From Paraurantiacibacter namhicola (GTDB lineage Bacteria; Pseudomonadota; Alphaproteobacteria; Sphingomonadales; Sphingomonadaceae): a DNA stretch of 64,000 bases. Location: assembly GCF_001687545.1 (NCBI RefSeq), contig NZ_CP016545.1, forward strand, positions 1,473,001 to 1,537,000, written 5' to 3'. Of this stretch, positions 36,870-47,273 are shown one piece after another. Position numbers and translations under genes: made by a program. A model generated the notes under the pieces. It was given only the letters and a program-made list of their open reading frames with translations. It did no database searches and was not told where the DNA came from. Every line of letters starts with the position of its first letter. Positions within the stretch are counted from its first letter, which is position 1.

Positions 36870-37766
36870 ATGACCTTCGGCGTTTTCATGCACAAGGATG
36901 GGTCGATCTACGACGACATTCCCGAGGTGCATTACCAGTTTCCGAAAAGCTATCTCAGCCGCGCCCAGCAGATGGTCGGTGACTGGATTGTCTATCGCGA
37001 GCCGGTCAAAATTCCGAACTCCAAGGGCTTCTTCGCCGTGGCGAAGGTCGAGGAAATAATAGCTGATCCGACAGAGCCTGACCGCTACCGCGCGATCATC
37101 GAGAAAGGGAGCTATCTGCCTTTCGAGCCGACCGTGCCGCATATTGTGGATGGCGAACAGGTTGAGCGCGGTGTTCTCAATGAAGAAGGCAAGGTATCTG
37201 GCCGCGCGCAAGCCGCCGTCCGTCCGCTTTCGCATTCCGACTTCGCGCGCATCATTTCGCTCGGCCTGCCGGATGAGGACTTTCTGCCTCGTAGCGATGA
37301 CGAAGTGGTCGAGGACAACCGCGTCCGCGAGCATCAGACCCCGTTCGAAATCGAGCGGCCCATCGTCCAGTCACTCGTCTCCAAACCATTCCGCGACCGC
37401 GCTTTCCGCCGCGCCGTGATGCATGCCTATGATGGCCGCTGCGCGGTGACAGGCTGGAAGCTGGTCAATGGCGGTGGCCGCCTGGAAGCGCAGGCCGCGC
37501 ATATCCGCCCGGTCGAGCATGGCGGCCCTGACAGTGTCCGTAACGGCTTGGCCTTGTCAGGCACGGCGCACTGGATGTTTGACCGCGGCTTGATCGGCTT
37601 CCGTGACGATCTTGAAATCATGGTCCATCGCAAGGTGAACGATGTCGATGGGGTGCGGGGCATTATCAACTCGACCGGCAAGCTGCTGCCGCCACAGCGA
37701 GACACCGATCGCCCGCATCCGCAATTCCTCGCCTGGCATCGGGAGCATCACGCGTTTGCGGCATGA
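36870..37766 (+). CDS. HNH endonuclease with N-terminal EVE/PUA-like domain
   Basis: 298 aa. The start MTFGVFMHKDGSIYDDIPEVHYQFPKSYL and GDWIVYREP with GFFAVAKVEEI resemble EVE/PUA-like modified-base readers. The C-terminal part has an HNH nuclease: CAVTGWKL (~residues 191-198), AAHIRPVEHGGPDSVRNGLAL with His211, and HWMFDRGLIGF. This layout resembles modification-dependent HNH restriction enzymes (EVE-HNH). It would cut foreign DNA carrying modified bases. Divergent from the RT gene across ~420 bp. No methyltransferase adjoins, as expected for a type IV-like enzyme. The EVE assignment is by eye. Confidence 0.8.
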   Translation: MTFGVFMHKDGSIYDDIPEVHYQFPKSYLSRAQQMVGDWIVYREPVKIPNSKGFFAVAKVEEIIADPTEPDRYRAIIEKGSYLPFEPTVPHIVDGEQVERGVLNEEGKVSGRAQAAVRPLSHSDFARIISLGLPDEDFLPRSDDEVVEDNRVREHQTPFEIERPIVQSLVSKPFRDRAFRRAVMHAYDGRCAVTGWKLVNGGGRLEAQAAHIRPVEHGGPDSVRNGLALSGTAHWMFDRGLIGFRDDLEIMVHRKVNDVDGVRGIINSTGKLLPPQRDTDRPHPQFLAWHREHHAFAA

Positions 37767-37769
37767 CGG

Positions 37770-37900
37770 CTCCCTTCCCGCTCGCGGGAGGGGTTGGGGG
37801 TGGGCGCGGAGCCACTGCGGTTGCGGTGGCCCACCCCGCTGCGACTAGGCCGCTGACGCGTCCAAGTCTCGCCGCCCCTCCCGCAGGCGGGAGGGGGATC
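37770..37900. repeat. double-palindrome inverted repeat, second type
   Basis: The left arm CCCTTCCCGCTCGCGGGAGGGG (37772-37793) and right arm GCCCCTCCCGCAGGCGGGAGGGG (from 37873) are each palindromic and nearly reverse complementary. An inner pair GGGTGGGC/GCCCACCC lies between. This is a REP-like or MITE-like intergenic element at the island border. Confidence 0.7.
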
Positions 37901-38332
37901 TTGGACCCCAATTTCAGTCATAGCTATCGTCCTTGAGCTTCCGCACCCTCGGCTGCTCCTCATCCTCCTCAACCTTCGGCTCGCCCTTGGTCCAGCCCTG
38001 CGGGCGCGAGCGGTGGGTTAGCCCGTCTTCTACTCCCGGCTCGCTTGGTTGGCGCTTCGCGCCGTCTCCGCTTTTGGCTCCGACCCCCTCGCATAAGCTC
38101 GGGCGACCGTGCAGGTGGCCTTTGGCCATCTCCGCTTCGCTTCGATTCCGGCCCAGCGGTCCGCTTCGCGGACTGAACTGGAGGTATCCTGCGACGCCGA
38201 GCCGAGCCGCTTTCCTACACCCGGCGGGCTCCCTACCGCCGCTCCCATGACCCGCTGCGCCGCCCCTGCTACCGCACAATTCCGCGCTCCGGCACCGGCG
38301 CGCCCCGCGCCCGCTTTTCCTCCCCTGGACTG

Positions 38333-38350
38333 TGTAACACCTGTAACACC
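38333..38350. repeat. tandem 9-bp direct repeat TGTAACACC
   Basis: Two perfect adjacent copies of TGTAACACC, about 125 bp upstream of the bamD start. Either a regulator binding site or chance; no regulator recognised. Confidence 0.3.
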
Positions 38351-38474
38351 TTTCAGCTTCGCGCCTTCGAGCCTGAACGGAACGCTCGCGCCGTTCCTTG
38401 CCGATTGTGGAGCGCTTTGCGCGGCGCGGCATCTTCACTTGGCGTTCACGCAGGCGCTGGTTATAGCGGCCCGC

Positions 38475-39296
38475 ATGATTGCACTTCCCACTTCGCGCCG
38501 CGCCGGAACACGAGCTCGCGCCATCATCGCTGCCACCCTCTCGGCAACCGCACTGTCCGCCTGCGCCAGCGGCGGCGGGGGCAGCGACATGAAGGACACT
38601 GCCTATGTGGCGCGCGATGTGGAGACGCTCTACGCAGCGGCCAAGGCGCGGCTCGATGCGGGCGATTACAAGATGGCGGCCGGCCTGTTCGACGAGGTGG
38701 AGCGCCAGCACCCCTACTCCGAATGGGCACGCCGCGCGCAGCTGATGAGCGCCTTCACCTATTACGCGCAGGGCGATTACAACGAGTCGATCGGGGCGGC
38801 CACGCGCTTCCTGCAGATCCACCCGGGTAACAAGGATGCGCCCTACGCCTATTACCTGATCGCGATGAGCTATTACGAGCAGATCAGCGATATCCAGCGC
38901 GACCAGCGCACCACGCGCCTGGCGCTCGCCGCGCTGACCGAAGTGACGCGCCGCTATCCGGACAGCGAATATGCTGCCGATGCCCGCCTGAAGATCGACC
39001 TGGTGAACGATCACCTGGCCGGCAAGGAAATGGAAATCGGCCGTTACTACCAGCGCAGCGGCAAGTGGCTGGCAGCGCAGATCCGCTTCCAGAACGTGAT
39101 CGAGACCTACCAGACCACCAGCCATGCGCCCGAGGCGCTGTACCGCCTGACGGAAACCAGCCTGGCGCTGGGCGTGCCGATGGAAGCGAAGCGCTATGCC
39201 GCAGTGCTGGGCGCGAACTATCCGGGCAGCGAATGGTACGAGCGGGCTTACGCGTTGATCGGTGACAAGGCTCCGGAACTGCTCGCCAGCAATTGA
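38475..39296 (+). CDS. bamD: outer membrane assembly lipoprotein BamD
   Basis: 273 aa from ATG 38475. Lipoprotein signal with lipobox LSAC (Cys30), then five TPR repeats of the YfiO/BamD fold: AAKARLDAGDYKMAAGLFDEVERQHPYSEWA, then RFLQIHPGNKDAPYAYYL. It is the essential lipoprotein of the Bam complex that inserts beta-barrel proteins in the outer membrane. recN and ligA follow, the usual sphingomonad order, with a PilZ gene on the other strand between. Confidence 0.93.
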   Translation: MIALPTSRRAGTRARAIIAATLSATALSACASGGGGSDMKDTAYVARDVETLYAAAKARLDAGDYKMAAGLFDEVERQHPYSEWARRAQLMSAFTYYAQGDYNESIGAATRFLQIHPGNKDAPYAYYLIAMSYYEQISDIQRDQRTTRLALAALTEVTRRYPDSEYAADARLKIDLVNDHLAGKEMEIGRYYQRSGKWLAAQIRFQNVIETYQTTSHAPEALYRLTETSLALGVPMEAKRYAAVLGANYPGSEWYERAYALIGDKAPELLASN

Positions 39297-39326
39297 GGCG
39301 CGCCGCTGGCTGCGCGCCGTCGCGGC

Positions 39327-39647
39327 TCAGGTGCCGTAGCTGCGCATGCTGCCGCGCTGCTGGAGCACGGCTTCCAGTTCATGCTTGTAGAGCGTGCGCT
39401 CCAGCCTGAGGCCGGCCACACCGTCATGCGCCCAGCGCACGCGCGCGGACCAGGACGTGTCCTCACCCACCAGCAGCGTCACCAGGTCGCCTTCGTCCAG
39501 CTTCGCCCGGCCGAGGCCCGACAGGCGGCAGCCCTGGCTGGAAAGCTCGATCATCAGCGCCTGGACATTCGCACGCCGCTTGCGCACGAGCGTCACCACC
39601 CGCCGCGTGGCGTAGCGTTTGTGCGACCTGATAACCAACACGGACAT
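39327..39647 (-). CDS. single-domain PilZ protein
   Basis: 106 aa from ATG 39647, with GAGGGG upstream. PilZ domain with an RSHKRYATRRVVTLVRK basic segment at the start and LSSQGCRLSGLG in place of the usual D/NxSxxG motif. It probably binds c-di-GMP, but the altered second motif (SSQGCRLSG) leaves this open. It lies between bamD and recN on the opposite strand. Confidence 0.85.
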   Translation of the reverse strand: MSVLVIRSHKRYATRRVVTLVRKRRANVQALMIELSSQGCRLSGLGRAKLDEGDLVTLLVGEDTSWSARVRWAHDGVAGLRLERTLYKHELEAVLQQRGSMRSYGT

Positions 39648-39753
39648 GCCATCCCCTCTGCGGATATTCCGACAGATAGGCGTTAATATCGCGTTGAGAT
39701 TGCGCCACCCGCATTGCCCCGCGCCCCCGTTCGCCTTATGTCCCACAGCCAAG

Positions 39754-41418
39754 ATGCTGACGCGGCTATCCATCCGGAATATCGTGCTGATAGAGGCGCT
39801 GGACCTCGATTTCGGGCCTGGCCTCGGCGTGCTCACGGGCGAGACGGGCGCGGGCAAGTCCATCCTGCTGGATGCGCTCGGGCTGGTGCTGGGCAACCGC
39901 GCGGACAGCGGCCTGGTGCGCGCCGGGGCGGACAAGGCGAGCGCCAGCGGTACGTTCGAGTTTGCTACCCTCCCGCAGGCACTGGCAGAGGCGCTGGACG
40001 ATGCCGATGTGGAGATCGAGCCGGGCGAGCCGCTGATCGTGCGCCGCAGCCTGAAGGCGGATGGCGGCAGCAAGGCTTTCGTGAACGACCAGCCCGTCGG
40101 CGTGGCGCTGCTGCGACAGCTCGCGGCGGCGCTCGTGGAACTGCACGGACAGCATGACGATCGCGGCCTTGTGAATCCGCGCGGCCACCGTGCCCTGCTC
40201 GATCGCTACGCGGCCGCGGATACGGCGGGCGTTGCAGCGGCATGGCGCGCGTGGGAGCAGGCGCGGGGTGCTTTATCGGAGGCCAGGGCCGATATCGCGC
40301 AGGCCAAGGCGGAGCAGGACCTGCTGGTGGCGCATCTGGGCGAACTCACTGCCATTGAGCCGGAGGAGGGCGAGGAAGAACAACTCGCCGGGGCGCGCAG
40401 CGACATGCAGAAGGGCGAAAAGCTGTCCGGCGACCTCGAGGAGCTGCGTGTGATGTGGGACGGCAGCGATTCAGCGCTCGCCACATTGCGCAGTGCGGCG
40501 CGCCGGCTTGACCGAATCGCGGGCGAACATGCCCTGCTGGCAGAGGCGCTCGCCTCGCTTGACCGGGCGGTGATCGAGGCGGGGGAGGCGGAGGAAAAGC
40601 TCGCCGCCGCTGCCGAGGCCATGACGCACGACCCGCTGGAGCTGGACCGCATCGAAACGCGCCTGTTCGAATTGCGCGCGCTCGCCCGCAAGCATGGCTG
40701 CACGGCGGACGAATTGCCCGCCAAGATGCGCGAACTGCGCGCCGCGCTGGATGACATCGAGGCAGGCGATGCCGCGCTGGCGGATCTTGAGGCCGCAGAG
40801 CGCAAGGCAGGCGACACCTACCGCGCCAAGGCCGCGAAACTGCACGATGCGCGCAGCAAGGCTGCTGCGAAGCTGGACAAGGCTGTCGCCGCCGAACTCG
40901 CCCCGCTGAAGCTTGACGCCGCCCGCTTCCGCACGCGGGTGGAGGAATTGCCCGAGGATCGCTGGGGCGCGCATGGCATGGACGGCGTGGAATTCCTCAT
41001 CGCCACCAATCCGGGCGCGGACTTTGCGCCGCTCAACAAGATCGCCAGCGGCGGCGAGCTCAGCCGCTTCATCCTGGCATTGAAGGTCGCGCTGGCGGAG
41101 CAGGGCGGAGCGGCCACGGTGATCTTCGACGAGATCGACCGGGGCGTCGGCGGGGCTGTGGCCAGCGCCATCGGCGAACGCCTCGCGCGCCTTGCGGATG
41201 GCGGGCAGCTGCTGGCCGTCACCCACTCGCCGCAAGTCGCCGCGCGCGGACAGACGCATTACATGATCGCCAAGTCCTCCACCGGCACCGTCACCCGCAC
41301 CAGCGTCGGCCTGCTCGACGAGGCCGGCCGGCAGGAAGAAATCGCTCGGATGTTGAGCGGGGCGGAGGTGACGCCGGAGGCGCGGGCACAGGCGGATCGT
41401 TTGTTGGAGGGGGTTTGA
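39754..41418 (+). CDS. recN: DNA repair protein RecN
   Basis: 554 aa from ATG 39754. SMC-like ATPase of double-strand break repair. Walker A GETGAGKS at residues 29-36, a central coiled coil (~160-370), signature region NKIASGGELSRFILALK (~430), Walker B ATVIFDEIDRGVGG (~450). Full length. A small gene overlaps its stop by one base and ligA follows, so the three are probably one operon. Confidence 0.95.
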   Translation: MLTRLSIRNIVLIEALDLDFGPGLGVLTGETGAGKSILLDALGLVLGNRADSGLVRAGADKASASGTFEFATLPQALAEALDDADVEIEPGEPLIVRRSLKADGGSKAFVNDQPVGVALLRQLAAALVELHGQHDDRGLVNPRGHRALLDRYAAADTAGVAAAWRAWEQARGALSEARADIAQAKAEQDLLVAHLGELTAIEPEEGEEEQLAGARSDMQKGEKLSGDLEELRVMWDGSDSALATLRSAARRLDRIAGEHALLAEALASLDRAVIEAGEAEEKLAAAAEAMTHDPLELDRIETRLFELRALARKHGCTADELPAKMRELRAALDDIEAGDAALADLEAAERKAGDTYRAKAAKLHDARSKAAAKLDKAVAAELAPLKLDAARFRTRVEELPEDRWGAHGMDGVEFLIATNPGADFAPLNKIASGGELSRFILALKVALAEQGGAATVIFDEIDRGVGGAVASAIGERLARLADGGQLLAVTHSPQVAARGQTHYMIAKSSTGTVTRTSVGLLDEAGRQEEIARMLSGAEVTPEARAQADRLLEGV

Positions 41419-41927
41419 TGGCGTCTCGCGATATCATTGCGGCATTGCTGCTGATGGTTTTTCTCGGGATCTTAACTGGCTTTGCATCACAAAAGACTGC
41501 CAATCCTAACACGACCGGAGCTCTAGCGGCGGCGGTGCAAGCTGATACCGTCGATCTGCTTGGTGAGAGTACGTTCGCCGTCGATGACACTACGATGCTG
41601 CTTTTTCTGTGCATCGAGCACTCAGTGGACATTGATTATCCGAAACTGCACGCCCTCTTAAGCCGAACAATCCTGAAGCCGGTGCCCATGTCGGAATGCA
41701 GCAGCAAGACTGTCCGCACCGATTTCGGCATGTTCACAGAGCTCACCGACTTCTACGGTCCTGACGGATCACAGGCATTCGATACGAAAGTAACCAGAAT
41801 TGAATGTCCCGCATCGAATAGCTGCGAGGTCGATCTCGACCATCATTATGGCGGGAACACGTTCGTGGTCTCAAGAACGGCTGGCCGCTGGCAAGTGACC
41901 GACCGGCGTCGGCGTTGGGTGGTTTGA
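41418..41927 (+). CDS. protein of unknown function, 169 aa, with N-terminal membrane anchor
   Basis: ATG overlaps the recN stop (TGATG), with GGAGGGGG as ribosome site. One N-terminal hydrophobic helix (~residues 6-24), then an extracytoplasmic domain with four Cys (FLCIEHS, SECSSK, RIECPASNSCEVD), probably disulfide bonded. No family recognised. GC is visibly lower than in recN and ligA, which flank it, so it may be an insertion between two conserved genes. Confidence 0.72.
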   Translation: MASRDIIAALLLMVFLGILTGFASQKTANPNTTGALAAAVQADTVDLLGESTFAVDDTTMLLFLCIEHSVDIDYPKLHALLSRTILKPVPMSECSSKTVRTDFGMFTELTDFYGPDGSQAFDTKVTRIECPASNSCEVDLDHHYGGNTFVVSRTAGRWQVTDRRRRWVV

Positions 41928-41968
41928 ATGCTCTCTTGGATGCGGAAATTTGACCTGAGGGTTCTTGA

Positions 41969-44023
<2,055 letters not shown>

Positions 44024-44075
44024 TATCAGCGTTGCCAAGACAGGATATTCGCCGGCGTCCGTGCGTTAAGACAAT

Positions 44076-45170
44076 GTGCTGAAATCTTTTCGCTTTCTCT
44101 TCGTCCTGTTTCCGGTCCTGGCGGTGGCGGTTCTCGTCGTCTCCTTGCCGCGCTCCGTCGACGGACCGGGCACCTCAGCCGCGCGTGAGCCGCCGGCGTT
44201 GCCGGACAAGTTGAGCCCGGCGGAACAGGACTTGTCCGAGCAGATCGCTGCGCTGGGCGAAGGTTTTGATGGCGAGGCCGGGCTGGCGTTTCGCGACAAC
44301 CAGACCGGGCGCATCATCCATTACCAGGGCGACGCACTCTATCCGCAGCAGAGCGTCAGCAAGCTTTGGGTTGCGATGGCGGCACTGGCGCAGGCCTCCG
44401 CCGGGGAGCTGGACCTTCAGGACAGCGTCACCATCAGACGCGCGGACCTGACCGTCTTTTACCAGCCGATCCGCAGCATCGTGCGGCAGCAGGGCAGCTA
44501 CACCACCGATTATGCGGACCTGCTCTCCCGCGCCCTGACCCGCAGTGACAACACGGCGAATGACGTGCTGCTGCGCCGCGTCGGTGGGCCGGAGGCGGTG
44601 CAGGCGTGGCTGAACGGCGCTGGGCTGGGCGCCATCCGCTTCGGCACGGACGAGCGGACCAAGCAGAGCGCGATAGCCGGGCTCGAATGGTCGCAAGCCT
44701 TTTCTTACGGCGGCAAGTTCTTCGACGCGCGTGACCGGGTACCCGATGCGCGGCGCAGGGCAGCATTCGAAGGCTACCTTTCCGCTCCGATGGACGGCGC
44801 GAGCCCGGTGCTGATGGCCGTGGCGCTGGGCCGGCTGGCGGAGGGCAATCTGCTTGATACCGTATCGACCGAACTGCTCCTGTCCACGCTGGAGGAAACG
44901 CGCAGCGGGCCTAAGCGACTAAAGGGCGGACTGCCCGATGGCTGGACCATCGCGCACAAGACCGGGACCGGCCAGTATTTTGGCGGGGAGCAGTCGGGCT
45001 ATAACGACGTTGGCATACTGACAGCGCCAGACGGGCGGACCTATACCGTGGTGGCCATGATCCGCCGCACCTCCGCACCGAACGGACAGCGCATGGAACT
45101 GATGCAGGAGCTGGTCCGCGCCGTCGGGCGCTATCACGAGGTTGCGAAAGCGCCCGCCGCGGGCGCCTAG
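44076..45170 (+). CDS. class A beta-lactamase-like serine hydrolase
   Basis: 364 aa from GTG 44076. An N-terminal membrane segment or signal (~5-24) places it in the periplasm. Penicillin-recognising motifs: SVSK at 93-96, SDN at 157-159, KTG at 295-297. The omega-loop Glu-x-x-Leu-Asn of true class A enzymes is not evident (DERTKQS in that region), so strong deacylation of beta-lactams is doubtful. It may be a carboxypeptidase-like relative. It converges with the SDR gene, overlapping by 4 bp. Confidence 0.85.
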   Translation: MLKSFRFLFVLFPVLAVAVLVVSLPRSVDGPGTSAAREPPALPDKLSPAEQDLSEQIAALGEGFDGEAGLAFRDNQTGRIIHYQGDALYPQQSVSKLWVAMAALAQASAGELDLQDSVTIRRADLTVFYQPIRSIVRQQGSYTTDYADLLSRALTRSDNTANDVLLRRVGGPEAVQAWLNGAGLGAIRFGTDERTKQSAIAGLEWSQAFSYGGKFFDARDRVPDARRRAAFEGYLSAPMDGASPVLMAVALGRLAEGNLLDTVSTELLLSTLEETRSGPKRLKGGLPDGWTIAHKTGTGQYFGGEQSGYNDVGILTAPDGRTYTVVAMIRRTSAPNGQRMELMQELVRAVGRYHEVAKAPAAGA

Positions 45171-45841
45171 TCGTTCGGCATCAGGTGGATTTCCCGCACG
45201 CAGGACGTCTTGGGCTGCTCGATCGCGAACACCACCGCATCGGCAATGTCTTCCGGCTGCAGCTTCGTGGGCTTGGCCTCATCGAAGAATGCCGTGTCGA
45301 CCATGCCGGGCGTGATGGTGGTGCACTTGCCGCCCCATTCGCGCATTTCCTCGGCCAGGTTCTCGCCCAGGCCCTGGATGAACCACTTGCTGGCGGAATA
45401 GACGCTGCCTTTCATGTGATCGCGCCCAGCCTTCGATCCGGTGATGACGAACTGGCCCTTGGTCTTGCGCAGCTCCGGCAGGGCGGCGTGGGCGGTGTAA
45501 AGCACGGCGAGCACGTTCAGGTGGATCATGTCGTGCCACTCATCGGGATCGCCGTTCTCGATGCCGGACTTCTCCAGCCCCTTGCCGGCATTGGCGAACA
45601 CGGCGTCCAACGATCCGAAATGGCTCACCGTTTGGGCGATGGCATCCCGGATCTGTTCGCGGTCCGTCACGTCGCATTCCACGGCGAGCGCGCCGTCACC
45701 GATGTCGCCGGCGATGCTTTCCAACTTATCCTTGCTGCGGGCGAGCAGGGCGACGTTCCAGCCTGCGTGCGCTGCGGCCTTTGCTGTTGCTGCGCCGATA
45801 CCGCTGGATGCGCCGGTGATGAGGAGTGTCTTGCCTGACAT
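45167..45841 (-). CDS. SDR family oxidoreductase
   Basis: 224 aa from ATG 45841, with AAAGGCAC upstream. Classical short-chain dehydrogenase: TGASSGIGAAT (~residues 8-18), FANAGKG (~84), Ser in VITGSKAGRD, YSASKW (~147-152) and PGMVDTAFFDEAKP. YdfG-like, probably acting on 3-hydroxy acids or similar; the substrate is not readable. Apparently monocistronic. Confidence 0.9.
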   Translation of the reverse strand: MSGKTLLITGASSGIGAATAKAAAHAGWNVALLARSKDKLESIAGDIGDGALAVECDVTDREQIRDAIAQTVSHFGSLDAVFANAGKGLEKSGIENGDPDEWHDMIHLNVLAVLYTAHAALPELRKTKGQFVITGSKAGRDHMKGSVYSASKWFIQGLGENLAEEMREWGGKCTTITPGMVDTAFFDEAKPTKLQPEDIADAVVFAIEQPKTSCVREIHLMPND

Positions 45842-45891
45842 GATCTGTGCCTTTCGAATGGGGGTTCGGGGCAACAGCGTTGGCGGGCGGC

Positions 45892-46146
45892 TCAGGTTCC
45901 GGGTTTACCGCCCGGATCGTCTTTCGCAGCCTCGTCCTCATCCGTCAGTTCGAGCTGCTGGCGGGTCTCGATTTCCTGCATGGCGGCGGCCTTCTCAGGT
46001 TCGAAGACACCGGTGATTGCGCCGCCTACCGCCATGACCGAGCCGGAGCTGTCACGCCTCTTCTGCCGCTTGCGCGTGTCGGACAGCATCCATGGCAGCA
46101 ACCCGAGGATTGCCACGAATACTGCGATGCCGATGATCCATTCCAT
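45892..46146 (-). CDS. small single-span membrane protein, 84 aa
   Basis: One N-terminal membrane helix (MEWIIGIAVFVAILGLLPWML), a basic stretch (SDTRKRQKRRD) and a hydrophilic acidic tail. No family recognised. It lies in a leftward run of genes with the SDR gene downstream; 46 bp separate it from the VanZ-like gene upstream. Confidence 0.65.
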   Translation of the reverse strand: MEWIIGIAVFVAILGLLPWMLSDTRKRQKRRDSSGSVMAVGGAITGVFEPEKAAAMQEIETRQQLELTDEDEAAKDDPGGKPGT

Positions 46147-46192
46147 GCCTACCCTCTCCTCGTCTCAAGAGATGGCGCGCCATCGCCTGCAT

Positions 46193-46570
46193 TCAAGCGT
46201 CGCTGGCTCCTGCTCCACCCCGCCGGGCAATCCGCAGGTGCCGGATGGCCGCCATCCCGCCAGTGGAGAGCAGGGCGGCGATGCAGTCTGCCGCGAGGTC
46301 GCTCCACTGGGCGTCGCGGCCCAGCGAGGGGATCATTTGCACGATCTCTATCAATCCGCCGAACGCGCACAGCAGGCCGAAAAGGGCCCACCAGCGCATG
46401 GCCGGCCAGCCGAGCGATCCGAGCACGCCGAGCGTCGCGAAGGCCAGCAGGTGCAGCGTCTTGTCCGTCGGGTCGCCCGGAACGCTGGGGGGCTGGGGCA
46501 GCACGGCCATCACGAAGCTGAACAGCAGCGCGCCCCAGAAGGCGAGGCGGCACAGCCGGGAAAAATTCAT
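46193..46570 (-). CDS. VanZ-like membrane protein
   Basis: 125 aa from ATG 46570, overlapping the DUF2459 stop by 4 nt. Four hydrophobic helices and DKTLHLLAFATLGVLG and GGLIEIVQMI, the VanZ pattern. Function unknown in Gram-negative bacteria. Coupled to the gene before it. Confidence 0.85.
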   Translation of the reverse strand: MNFSRLCRLAFWGALLFSFVMAVLPQPPSVPGDPTDKTLHLLAFATLGVLGSLGWPAMRWWALFGLLCAFGGLIEIVQMIPSLGRDAQWSDLAADCIAALLSTGGMAAIRHLRIARRGGAGASDA

Positions 46571-47265
46571 TGTGGTTCGTCCACCCATTTCATCACGCCG
46601 CCTGCAAAGATCGTCCAGCGGCCGACTTTCATGCCGGCATGGGCCAGCGTGTCGCCGACCCACTGATTGCAGGTATTGCCCAGCGTGTAACGCCCCACCG
46701 CATCATAATTGCGGGCATTGGGCTCGAAACTGGGATGGTCCTTGCGCCGCTCGCCCGCAGGGATGGCAGGCAGCGTGGCCTCCACCTTGGCCACGAGCCG
46801 CGCATATTCCTCCGCGCGGAGGTTGACCGGTCGATGGTCGATGGAAGGCGCGGGGCGGACGTAGGGCATGACACGCAGCAAGCCGTCACCGCCCTGAGCC
46901 GCAATACGAAGGGCGGTCGCGGCCTCCAGATCCGACCAGGTCGGGACGTTCAGGAAGACATGCTTCTCGCCCCAGCCGAAGGCGACATGCGTCGGCACTT
47001 CGCCGAACCGGTTCGGCTGGCCGAGGAAGGGAAAGGTCTCGCGCCAGTCCTTCTGCGGCGTCACGATCGGCATGACGATGCCGGTGTGCACGCCGTTCGT
47101 TTCCACCATGATCTCCACACCGGTATCGGGCTCGGTCCAGTCGGAATTGCGCGGGATGGAGCTGCCGATCCAGGCGGCGATCAGGAAGGCAATGATCGCG
47201 ATCGAGATTGCCAGCGCAGCAAGACCTGCCCAGCGGAGCAGCTTGCGCAGCAGCGCGGCGGGCAC
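46567..47265 (-). CDS. DUF2459 (TIGR02117) family membrane-anchored protein
   Basis: Start at GTG 47265, preferred because GAGG lies 6 nt before it, directly after the prmA stop; GTG 47301, overlapping prmA by 28 nt, is possible. One N-terminal membrane helix (~residues 10-30), then a periplasmic domain with VETNGVHTGIVMPIV, HVAFGWGEKHVFLNVP and TCNQWVGDTLAHAGM. The Cys and His placement recalls NlpC/P60-like amidases; function unproven. In the leftward block MBL-prmA-this-VanZ. Confidence 0.82.
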   Translation of the reverse strand: MPAALLRKLLRWAGLAALAISIAIIAFLIAAWIGSSIPRNSDWTEPDTGVEIMVETNGVHTGIVMPIVTPQKDWRETFPFLGQPNRFGEVPTHVAFGWGEKHVFLNVPTWSDLEAATALRIAAQGGDGLLRVMPYVRPAPSIDHRPVNLRAEEYARLVAKVEATLPAIPAGERRKDHPSFEPNARNYDAVGRYTLGNTCNQWVGDTLAHAGMKVGRWTIFAGGVMKWVDEPQ

Positions 47266-47273
47266 GCCTTGCC

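Larger units (their letters stand above)
37767..38474. other. gene-poor, palindrome-rich stretch between HNH gene and bamD
   Basis: About 700 bp with no gene I can support. It begins with a double-palindrome repeat (37770-37900). Then come several short GC hairpins such as GTCCGC-TTC-GCGGAC at 38159-38173. A tandem 9-bp repeat TGTAACACC lies at 38333-38350, before the bamD promoter region. A leftward frame of 71 codons (37914-38129, ending RVRKLKDDSYD) exists but has no support. In related sphingomonads I would expect lpxC upstream of bamD; it is not here. Confidence 0.5.

Noticed and set aside
34602-37766. Integrase-driven island at the tRNA
   Set aside because: No integrase and no second copy of the tRNA end found within the window, so an att-based model cannot be supported.
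37914-39125. Long leftward frame across the bamD region
   Set aside because: It runs antisense through bamD, whose lipobox and TPRs are clear; only the last ~70 codons lie outside it and they match nothing I know.
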